IMG/VR virus record: IMGVR_UViG_3300042691_027090
Location: 1 to 20,276 of that record
Direction: 5' to 3' (one strand)
Length of the DNA stretch: 20,276 nucleotides
Origin: a virus
Shown here: one piece after another, positions 14,501 through 20,059 of the stretch
Layout: each line of letters starts with the position of its first letter
How positions within the stretch are numbered: the stretch's first letter is position 1
Program-made: the position numbers and the translations under genes
The notes under the pieces: generated by a model
The model's database searches: none
Seen by the model: the letters and a program-made list of their open reading frames with translations, nothing else
Told to the model about the DNA's origin: nothing

Positions 14501-14686
14501 ACAGACAGTGAGGATGCCTCGCAGTTCTTCGCCCTGTACGAGGAGATGCGCGAAGCGGCGACCTCGGGGGACCTGTTGCAGGCCATCGCCACCATGGCCA
14601 AAGCTCAAGCCCTGCCCCGCGAACAGCGCTTCATGATCGCGTCCTTGATGGAAACCGCTGCGATGTACCGCACGATGCCGCAGTAA
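11567..14686 (+). CDS. Large virion-locus protein with zincin-like metallopeptidase domain, 1039 aa
   Basis: The start is ATG 11567, inside the portal stop (TGATG). The protein appears to be two tagged modules fused. Residues 1-50 hold RLDA and four cysteines (C28, C35, C39, C46: KVCGRRCIPPSWDC). After a basic stretch, 126-143 is hydrophobic, and 150-520 is a helical region I do not recognise. A Pro-rich linker is followed by QRLDAGKGKPCGESYIPKAH at about 590 (C599 and C610), which repeats the tag of the downstream genes. Hydrophobic segments follow at 640-657 and 678-697. At 836-846 ITLHEIGHAIHY is a clear HExxH zinc site (H839, E840, H843). LETFTENFVLYA at 903-914 supplies a likely third ligand, E908 or E904. 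Such zincin domains occur at the ends of phage minor head proteins. Targets are unknown; a host protein or a virion protein are both possible. Confidence 0.75.
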   Translation: MDNIRAAAYLHTRIRLDAKRKTSSTIKCKPPNKVCGRRCIPPSWDCRLKGEGHDTHQRATGFDPLSGAANIQRGVKRVAKGVVTGNVSEVEGGTRAIKRGIVKATPGDIEKKKKVRETLDKNTRNITIGLALVTGGFALHNVMKRGWPAYANGPGRQLDDSVRAGVSAVMDRVPGVGGIRAEQRRAAEGAALATSYRINVTQQSGPDALTQQAAEVPGTIRNGGYGNASRQKVGQALNDAEREAQAGGYPEDEWKRVSREKMWSATVAGRSVFADDATYQFLAQQHGLAGQRTGILRDDIKFLEQRIAGSLSLQSRALRQDAVNQGFAISANGRGQGGKRAQAKAQYLDQIINRDFAGAPVQFQNSLRTQLKTLLDAPDGHDFSSEARAVYRDTLNQFDAHFKSIADFAAVPSGDRVRPEQRNLVEHMNIGHAQALHTRMQGNLRDIQIAGPSHAEFTQKYVFDTKVNGRPTSSPSNRVIVSAASEMSGQAYTNVNAARDYLIGQGYSKLSRVAPAEAPTPPPAPTPGSRPRRNRRVQRSYNDIVAMLTRGGLSPEAAQTEARRIIERRGDADDETFNVYMATYLAQLQRLDAGKGKPCGESYIPKAHKCGKQSVAASAKRTEVLSDKHDAKYRARMLGSLIARVGLTAGAGILAYKAAEDMLENGHKYSSDQMKGAFYTTIGLSAIAAVGVGSILREQKVTKNSKQLTAEIEKLKAAKGVEPETIDKVNKFITETDMDVQRVGAMYVLMGMGGYFTTDQPNRVHTIGGSPTHDRTYNSKDPIDALDNGLNRYMQDRAKLSPRQQDARNIKDLDTMKRNFSVAGYVGNSKAASTAITLHEIGHAIHYRGDFATPVSVTVKGKKYEGDELQAELMRSSSIYGQSDIRKAARPAAGDYYSQGNRLETFTENFVLYAANGKNMKEQFPVSYAWTKATVDYSLSKPAAKPARPMADVIEELAAGAERFDPKKTQRKPKTVAKTDSEDASQFFALYEEMREAATSGDLLQAIATMAKAQALPREQRFMIASLMETAAMYRTMPQ

Positions 14687-14717
14687 CGACGACTACAGCG
14701 CGATCCCGCAGCAGCAC

Positions 14718-14723
14718 TACGCT
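14718..14723 (+). promoter_or_regulatory. Putative -10 box TACGCT
   Basis: TACGCT lies 23 bases before ATG 14747 in a 60-base gap after the zincin gene. It is weakly supported alone and matches the TAnnCT pattern of the other late-gene boxes. Confidence 0.3.
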
Positions 14724-14746
14724 AATCCAACTGTGACCTCGTCCTC

Positions 14747-15001
14747 ATGTCTTCACCGCTGCCGCTGGACCTCACCACCCACCAGAAGTTTGAACAGGAG
14801 CGGCTGCTTCGTGCCATCAACACCCTTGCCGCCAACAAGGACATCGAAGCTCTGCGCACCATGGCCGCCCAGTTCGTCCGTGGCTTCATGACGCAACGAG
14901 CCGCCGCGCATTGGGCCTTGAGGCAGAGCATGGAGCCTGTCTCCAGCTACAGGCCGGCGGCGGTTCCTGGTATCAGTGGCGCTGCCCCCGAGGTCGGGTA
15001 G
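14747..15001 (+). CDS. Small helical phage protein, 84 aa
   Basis: The product is mainly helical (HQKFEQERLLRAINTLAANK, EALRTMAAQFVRGFMTQRAA, HWALRQSMEP) with a flexible Gly/Pro C-terminus. The pattern of QKFEQExLRR...QRAAxxWALRQ is one I associate with small uncharacterised proteins in cyanophage structural regions, but I am unsure. There is no membrane segment and no Shine-Dalgarno. The stop TAG is part of the TAGACT box before the holin-like gene. It could be a small virion or chaperone protein. Confidence 0.6.
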   Translation: MSSPLPLDLTTHQKFEQERLLRAINTLAANKDIEALRTMAAQFVRGFMTQRAAAHWALRQSMEPVSSYRPAAVPGISGAAPEVG

Positions 15002-15004
15002 ACT
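14999..15004 (+). promoter_or_regulatory. Putative -10 box TAGACT before holin-like gene
   Basis: TAGACT overlaps the preceding stop codon and lies 19 bases before ATG 15024. It is identical in sequence and in stop-codon overlap to the box at 7435-7440, which argues against chance. Confidence 0.45.
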
Positions 15005-15023
15005 GACCCATCGCCACCTACAC

Positions 15024-15269
15024 ATGAGCCAGCCCTCTCCCCCGCCCCCTTGGATCCCCCTCTTCGGCGGGATGCTCGCTGTCACCGCTTCCATCGTTTC
15101 CTCCTCACAGGCGGATTCCACCGCCATCAACTGGCTGGCGATCTTCTTCGCGCTCACCACGTTCTATTCCGAAATCCTCGCAGCAGTTCCCACACTCAAG
15201 TCCAACGCGATCTACCAACAGATCGGCTCTCTGCTTAACACAGCCGCCCGCATGCTGTGCACCCGATGA
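15024..15269 (+). CDS. Two-helix membrane protein, holin-like, 81 aa
   Basis: The start is ATG 15024; the frame is open further 5' but only in the tail of the previous gene. After a proline-rich N-terminus there are two hydrophobic segments, about residues 10-27 (WIPLFGGMLAVTASIVSS) and 35-55 (INWLAIFFALTTFYSEIL), followed by a polar C-terminal helix. Size, two helices and position directly before a peptidase gene resemble a class II holin. No sequence signature confirms this. The stop overlaps the next ATG (ATGA), so it is translationally coupled to the C39-like peptidase. It could alternatively be a virion membrane-interacting protein. Confidence 0.55.
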   Translation: MSQPSPPPPWIPLFGGMLAVTASIVSSSQADSTAINWLAIFFALTTFYSEILAAVPTLKSNAIYQQIGSLLNTAARMLCTR

Positions 15270-15841
15270 CCGGCGCCCTCTCCCCCACCAAAGAGTGGAA
15301 GACCGACGTTCACGCGCTGAACCTCTCTCAACCTGACGCTCACACCTGTCAGGCGGCGTGCATCGCCATGGCCGTGGGGGACAAGAGCGTTCTCGGGGTC
15401 CGCCGCAAGCTGGACAAGCTGCCAGGTGCGGCCGGCTCGACCACCAACATGGGGGCGGTCATCAAGTCCTATATCGGCAAGCGCTACGTCTACAACCACG
15501 CAGCTTCGCTTTATGAAATCAGCGAGTGGCTGAAAGGCGGGGAACTGCTGATCACCCACGGCTATTTCACAGGATCCGGCCACGTCATCATCCTCGACGG
15601 GCTCAAAGACCCCAGCAACGGCCCTGATCTGTTCAACGTCAAGGACCCCTGGTCCGAATTCGACGGCCCAAGCTGGTCTTACAACAACCCTGGAGTGCAG
15701 TTCTACGACGGGTTCTACTCCGCGCACATCATCTACGCCGCTTGCGTCGCCAGTGAGAGTGTTTGGCAGGCCTCTCGCCTATACAAAGCCCCGCTCGACT
15801 ACACCAAGAAAGGCGCCTGGGTTCACCGCATCATGCCGTAA
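15266..15841 (+). CDS. C39-like cysteine peptidase, 191 aa
   Basis: ATG 15266 in the ATGA junction is preferred to a GTG at 15257. The protein shows papain-like C39 features: LSQPDAHTCQAACIAMAVGD (Q22, nucleophile C28), SGHVIILDGL (H106), and NVKDPWS (D127), in the right order and spacing for the Peptidase_C39_2 type. Such domains cleave peptide bonds after double glycine in exporters, or peptidoglycan or protein targets in phages. There is no signal peptide or cell-wall-binding domain. Coupling to the holin-like gene suggests a lysis role; its position among head genes equally allows a virion-associated lysin or processing enzyme. C32 is an alternative nucleophile. The fold is fairly certain; the substrate is unknown. 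Confidence 0.78.
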   Translation: MTGALSPTKEWKTDVHALNLSQPDAHTCQAACIAMAVGDKSVLGVRRKLDKLPGAAGSTTNMGAVIKSYIGKRYVYNHAASLYEISEWLKGGELLITHGYFTGSGHVIILDGLKDPSNGPDLFNVKDPWSEFDGPSWSYNNPGVQFYDGFYSAHIIYAACVASESVWQASRLYKAPLDYTKKGAWVHRIMP

Positions 15842-15851
15842 ACCCCCGCGA

Positions 15852-15857
15852 TAGCCT
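15852..15857 (+). promoter_or_regulatory. Putative -10 box TAGCCT
   Basis: TAGCCT lies 28 bases before ATG 15886 in a 44-base gap following the peptidase gene. It would drive the three tagged genes 15886-18649, which all overlap one another. Confidence 0.4.
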
Positions 15858-15885
15858 GGGAAGACGCAGTTCTCCCGCCCAGGCC

Positions 15886-16779
15886 ATGCCGTTCCCCGTG
15901 AAGAAGAAGGCCTCCGAGGAGAGCCCCGCTGAGGAGGAGATGAACGAAGCCCCCGAGGCCGGGGAAGCCAAGAAGCCTTGCGCCAAGTGCAAGAAGAAAG
16001 GCAAGAAGTGTTCCGGTGACTGCGGTTGCAGCGGCGCGGCCGGCAAAGGGAAGATGGATGGAGCCCTCACTCCGCAGGAGTACCTCGACGCATGTGATCT
16101 GGGGATCCAGCGACGCAGCGCTGCCTATGTGCGTGCACGCCTCGACGCTATGAAGGGAGGCACGAAGTGCGGTAACGGTTACATCGGGCGGGGGAAGAAG
16201 TGTAGGATCAATCAAGGACGCTTGGCGAGCAAGGCTCCTACTGGAGGCACACGCAAAGCCACAGCCGGTAAATGGTTAGGTAGAGCCGCCTCGACAGGGG
16301 GTCTGATTAGCAGCGGAATGTCTATCGGGTCACTACTCAAAGGCGATTTTCGCAAAACCAATCGTTACACCGCGGCGGCTGCAGGCTTCCACGCCCTAGG
16401 TGGCGCCGCTAACAAGCTGGAAGCTTCCGGGACGGCAGATAAGCGAAAAGCTAGCGACCTTCGTTCCCAGGGCAATGTCAAACTCTACCAAGGTGCACTA
16501 TTAGGTGGACTGGCTCTTCTCCAAAGTGGGGACCTACAGCGCGTTGGAGGTATCCCTCGCGATGTTGCTACGGGCTTCAAGCGTGCACAATCAAAGCGCA
16601 CTAAGCTCAACACCATGACTAACGAGCAGTATCAGGCCGCTAAGGTCGCCACTGGTCGCACCACATCCGGTTTCCGCGAAAACGCCCGCAAAGGGGCCGC
16701 ACGCGCCTGGAATCGTGCTCGCAGTCGAAATACCACAGCGCGTTCCCTCACCGCAGGCTTACTGCGCGGCCGTTCATGA
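15886..16779 (+). CDS. Cys-tagged basic virion-locus protein, 297 aa
   Basis: ATG 15886 is chosen because the open frame upstream only shadows the peptidase gene. The N-terminus is acidic (EESPAEEEMNEAPEAGEAKK), then a Lys/Cys cluster at 32-48 with five cysteines. Next comes LTPQEYLDACDLGIQRRSAA at 61-80, followed by the shared tag YVRARLDA...KCGNGYIGRGKKC (C95 and C106). The remainder is basic and Gly/Ala-rich with weakly hydrophobic stretches (GGLISSGMSIGSLL, LYQGALLGGLALLQSG) and an Arg-rich C-terminus suited to binding DNA. The gene overlaps the next by ATGA. I infer an internal head protein. No enzyme motif is visible. Confidence 0.65.
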   Translation: MPFPVKKKASEESPAEEEMNEAPEAGEAKKPCAKCKKKGKKCSGDCGCSGAAGKGKMDGALTPQEYLDACDLGIQRRSAAYVRARLDAMKGGTKCGNGYIGRGKKCRINQGRLASKAPTGGTRKATAGKWLGRAASTGGLISSGMSIGSLLKGDFRKTNRYTAAAAGFHALGGAANKLEASGTADKRKASDLRSQGNVKLYQGALLGGLALLQSGDLQRVGGIPRDVATGFKRAQSKRTKLNTMTNEQYQAAKVATGRTTSGFRENARKGAARAWNRARSRNTTARSLTAGLLRGRS

Positions 16780-17603
16780 CACTAACAGCATCCCAATTCC
16801 GCGCTGACGCCAGCGTCAAATGCGGCGCCGGCTACATCACCCAAGGCAAGAAGTGCCACAAAGGCGTCGGCGCCCCCAAGGCCCTGGCCACCGCCCCCAC
16901 TCCCCCGAGGCCGAAACCCGGCACCTCCCGTGGGCGCAAGCTCGCCCTCGGAGCAGCAGCCGCTGGTGCAGTCGCCCTCGGGGCTGGGCTTACCCTGGCC
17001 TCCTCCCGGAAGCAGATCCTGCGCTCCCCCGGCCTGGTCCGCCGCGCCGCGAGCAAGGGCATCAACGACATCGTCTACCGGGCTACGTCGAAGCCCGCAA
17101 CGATGACCTTTCGCGGGAAAGGGATGAAGAAAATGACCAAGGATCTCCGTAAACGCAGTTTGCGGCGTAAGGCCATGCTGACCGCAGAAGCGCTTCGGCG
17201 TAAGCATGAGCCTGGGTACCGCAAGCCTCGGTTCCCGGATAAGCGCAGAGACGGCCTTCTTCGCGCTGACGCCTTCGTCGGCAACGACAAGAAGCTCACA
17301 CCACTCACCATCCGCCTCGACAACAAGTCCCCCGCCTGGCAACGCAAGGAAGGTAAGAACTCCGAGGGCGGCCTGAACGCCAAGGGTATCGCCTCCTACC
17401 GCCGGGAGAATCCAGGCTCCAAGCTCTCCCTGGCTGTAACCTCGGACCCCTCCAAGCTCAACCCTGACTCCAAGAAAGCGAAGCGCAGGAAAGCCTTCTG
17501 CTCCCGCATGTCGGGGATGAAGCGGAAGTTGACCAGCGCCGCTACCGCGAATGACCCCGATTCTCGGATCAACAAGTCGCTGCGTAAATGGAACTGCAAC
17601 TGA
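16776..17603 (+). CDS. Cys-tagged protein with DUF6321-like C-terminal domain, 275 aa
   Basis: ATG 16776 overlaps the previous stop. Residues 9-27 carry the shared tag in its shortest form (RADASVKCGAGYITQGKKC; C16 and C27), followed by a Pro-rich linker and a hydrophobic Ala/Gly helix at 56-76. A very basic middle (KKMTKDLRKRSLRRKAM) precedes a C-terminal domain from about K184: KSPAWQRKEGKNSEGGLNAK and AFCSRMSGMKRKLTSAATAN, then NDPDSRINKSLRKWNCN. I know this domain from many large and marine phages and recall it as DUF6321, of unknown function. The name is from memory. Strong basic charge suggests contact with DNA in the head. The next gene starts 16 bases before its stop. Confidence 0.75.
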   Translation: MTLTASQFRADASVKCGAGYITQGKKCHKGVGAPKALATAPTPPRPKPGTSRGRKLALGAAAAGAVALGAGLTLASSRKQILRSPGLVRRAASKGINDIVYRATSKPATMTFRGKGMKKMTKDLRKRSLRRKAMLTAEALRRKHEPGYRKPRFPDKRRDGLLRADAFVGNDKKLTPLTIRLDNKSPAWQRKEGKNSEGGLNAKGIASYRRENPGSKLSLAVTSDPSKLNPDSKKAKRRKAFCSRMSGMKRKLTSAATANDPDSRINKSLRKWNCN

Positions 17604-18649
17604 CCGCAGCGCGAATGCGCCTTGACAAGAAGTGCGGGAAATCTGGCATCGCCGACAACAAGAAGTGCAGTAAGAAGACAACCCCCGCACCCTCTCCCCG
17701 GATCACCCCGAGCCTGATCGCCAAAGTCGCACTCGGGGCAGGGGCAGTGGCTGGCACCGCCGCCATCGGTCTGGCCGCACAACGTCGCTTCGGCCGCCGC
17801 GATCCCAACTTCAAGGCCTTCACCTCTCCTGGCGAAGACTGGGATCGGATTGAAGCCGAGGCCCGCCAGGGCGGTAAGACGTGGAAGGTGTTTGAAGACA
17901 ATAAGAAGGCGGTAGCCGCTGCATGCGCGAGCGCGAAGATCGATCACTATATCCGAGAGGACGTCTTTGTCCCTGTTCCTCGCTGCGCTCAAGGACGCGG
18001 AGCTTATGGCTACTACGTCGTACACCCCTCTGGTAAGTACGGCATCAAGTACGCGCACAACGAAGGCAGCCCTCCCACAGAATCATTCTTTAAATCCAAA
18101 GACAGTCTGCTTGAAGAAGGCCAAGTTCTCCTCCACGCGAATAGGAGCGGTGTGCCCACACCCAAAGTGCTGAAGGTTACAGAAGACGTCCTCGTAATGG
18201 AGCACCTGGGTGACTTCGTCCCGCTGCACAAGACGCGCAGCGGGTTCAATGGGTACTCTCTCGACAGAGACTCCCCGATACAGCTAAGGCGCAATCTGCT
18301 CAGCGCATTTGAGACCATGCACACTGCGGGTATAACGCACAACGATGTTCACTTCAACAACATTCTAGTAAACCCCACAAACAAAGAAGTCCGAATCATC
18401 GACTTCGGCATCGCAGGCTTCGCTTCGCAAGAGCCTTGGATGTTCACAGAAGAACTCCAGCGAGTGCCGTATCTAATCGGGCTCCGTAATGTCAGAAACT
18501 TTGAGCGGAGATGGGATCCTCAGATGAAGCGCGTAGAAAAACATCTCTCTTACGAAGAGGGTCGTAAGAGTGCAGCCATAGTCAATGGCTACTACAAAAG
18601 CCTGCGCTTCTACATGGAGCACGAACACAGCAAATACACAAAAGCATGA
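17588..18649 (+). CDS. Cys-tagged protein kinase, 353 aa
   Basis: Residues 11-27 are the shared tag (RLDKKCGKSGIADNKKC; C16 and C27). A hydrophobic helix follows at about 43-64. Residues 130-345 form a compact protein kinase of the RIO/Bud32/ABC1-like group. It has a Gly-rich loop GRGAYG (136-141), the ATP lysine K154 in YGIKYA, a helix-C Glu near 176/177 followed by HANRSGVPTPKVL, a hinge at VLVMEHLGDF, the catalytic loop HNDVHFNN (D253, N258), and IIDFG with D272. All key catalytic residues are present, so it should be active. Known phage kinases such as T7 gp0.7 are early proteins. This one sits between portal and protease-scaffold genes and overlaps a tagged gene, pointing to a virion component. 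Protein versus small-molecule substrate cannot be told. Confidence 0.85.
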   Translation: MELQLTAARMRLDKKCGKSGIADNKKCSKKTTPAPSPRITPSLIAKVALGAGAVAGTAAIGLAAQRRFGRRDPNFKAFTSPGEDWDRIEAEARQGGKTWKVFEDNKKAVAAACASAKIDHYIREDVFVPVPRCAQGRGAYGYYVVHPSGKYGIKYAHNEGSPPTESFFKSKDSLLEEGQVLLHANRSGVPTPKVLKVTEDVLVMEHLGDFVPLHKTRSGFNGYSLDRDSPIQLRRNLLSAFETMHTAGITHNDVHFNNILVNPTNKEVRIIDFGIAGFASQEPWMFTEELQRVPYLIGLRNVRNFERRWDPQMKRVEKHLSYEEGRKSAAIVNGYYKSLRFYMEHEHSKYTKA

Positions 18650-18676
18650 GCGACTAAGCCGCCTAAACGCCGGTCC

Positions 18677-18682
18677 TACACT
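18677..18682 (+). promoter_or_regulatory. Putative -10 box TACACT, possibly leaderless start
   Basis: TACACT ends five bases before ATG 18688. If it is a -10 element, transcription would start at or within the start codon, giving a leaderless message. There is no Shine-Dalgarno upstream. Confidence 0.4.
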
Positions 18683-18687
18683 GGCTC

Positions 18688-20007
18688 ATGACCACAGCCA
18701 CCCGCTACGACTTCGCGACCGTCCCCATCACGGACAGCGAGATCGACCCGGAAACGGGTTTCCTCAAGGTCTGGTGCAGGGCTGCCCGCACCGGAACCCA
18801 GCGATACCGCCGCGCTGACGGCTCGATCGCCACGGAGTACCGCCCCGAGGCCGAAGTCTCCAAACCCGAGACTCTCAGTTCCTTTGGGATGAAACCTGTT
18901 ACCTGGCATCACCCTCCCGTTCTTCTCGACGCAGAAAACACGAAGATGTACCAAGTCGGCCACGCCGGCTCTCAGGTGCGCTTCAGTGACGGTTTTGTTG
19001 AAGTTGCCCTTCTCGTCACGGATAAGAAGGTCATCGAGAATGTCCACAACAAAGACTCGGCTGATCACGCAGTCGAAGTCTCCGCTGGATACCGGGTTGA
19101 TTACGACCCCACCCCAGGTAAAACGCCCTCCGGCGAAGCCTATGACGGTGTCCAACGCAACATTCGGGTCAACCACATCGCCATCGTCCCGAAAGGGCGC
19201 GCAGGCCCTGAAGTCCGCCTCCTTCTCGGTCGGCTCGATTCAACGGCAGCCGTATCCTGTGATGAGGAACTTCTTCCCCCCGAGCCCGCCAATCCCCCCG
19301 CAATTCCCGTTATGGCCACTGTCCGAATCACGCTCGATGGGGTGGACGTTGAAGTCGCCTCGGAGGTCGCGCCCCTCATTCAGGGCTATGTGCGCGACAG
19401 CAAGAATGAAATCACCGCGCTGACGACCAAAAACACCGCTCTGACCGAAGAACTCGCGGAACTCAAGGCGGACTACGACGACCTGGAGCAGCAGAAGGAG
19501 ACCGCTGAAGGTCGTGCGGATGGCTTGCAAGCTGCCCTGGATGAAGGCGGTGCAGGTGAAATCAAGCTCGATGAAGACAACATCGATGAGATCCTCGCTC
19601 AGATCCCCGCCGAGCGGATCGATGCACTCGTTGCTGCCCGCCTCGACACCCTCAGCAAACTGGCCCCCGCGTTTGACGACGACTTCGTCTTCGACGGTGT
19701 CCCCGACGAGGATCTCTACATCGCCGCCTACGAGAACCTCTTCGGCGAAGCCCCTGACGAGGACATGTCCCCCGATCTCCTCCAGGGTCGTGTCGAAGGC
19801 GCCCTCGCCGCGCTCGATTCCGACGACACCCAAGAACCGGCCCCCGAGCCCGCCCGCAAGGACAGCGCCGAATCCGACTCCACCAAACCCCTGCGCACCG
19901 CCCTCCGTGGTGTGCAACGCCGGGACGCATCCGCCGCTTCGGCCAATTACGAAGCACAGGTCACCAAGAACTACCAGAAGCCTCTCTCCGCTTCCCGTAA
20001 GCGGTAA
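18688..20007 (+). CDS. Prohead protease-scaffold fusion (DUF2213-like)
   Basis: The N-terminal 185 residues match DUF2213, a prohead-protease-like family found just before capsid genes. Visible pieces are MKPVTWHHPPVLLD (H75 candidate), DHAVEVSAGYRVDYDP (S132 in an S-x-G-Y motif as in HK97-type proteases), and DGVQRNIRVNHIAIVPKGRA. After a Pro-rich joint the C-terminal part is acidic and helical, with a coiled coil at about 235-285 (ALTEELAELKADYDDLEQQK). This is typical of scaffolding, and the very end is basic (QKPLSASRKR). Such fusions template capsid assembly and are digested during maturation. An in-frame ATG at 19312 (M209) at the domain boundary could start a separate scaffold. The catalytic residues are inferred by analogy. 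Confidence 0.8.
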   Translation: MTTATRYDFATVPITDSEIDPETGFLKVWCRAARTGTQRYRRADGSIATEYRPEAEVSKPETLSSFGMKPVTWHHPPVLLDAENTKMYQVGHAGSQVRFSDGFVEVALLVTDKKVIENVHNKDSADHAVEVSAGYRVDYDPTPGKTPSGEAYDGVQRNIRVNHIAIVPKGRAGPEVRLLLGRLDSTAAVSCDEELLPPEPANPPAIPVMATVRITLDGVDVEVASEVAPLIQGYVRDSKNEITALTTKNTALTEELAELKADYDDLEQQKETAEGRADGLQAALDEGGAGEIKLDEDNIDEILAQIPAERIDALVAARLDTLSKLAPAFDDDFVFDGVPDEDLYIAAYENLFGEAPDEDMSPDLLQGRVEGALAALDSDDTQEPAPEPARKDSAESDSTKPLRTALRGVQRRDASAASANYEAQVTKNYQKPLSASRKR

Positions 20008-20059
20008 CCCTTTCTCCCTGCATCACCCATCCCTTTCCTGAGGTTCGCCCTCTCCGCTC

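Noticed and set aside
11960-14608. 882-codon open frame on the minus strand opposite the zincin gene
   Set aside because: It lies wholly antisense to a gene with recognisable motifs. It has low-complexity shadow-type sequence and no start signal or neighbours on that strand. GC-rich coding sequence often leaves the opposite frame open.
16782-18058. Long minus-strand frames opposite the 16776 and kinase genes
   Set aside because: The plus-strand products carry the DUF6321-like domain and full kinase motifs. The antisense products show none and overlap each other.
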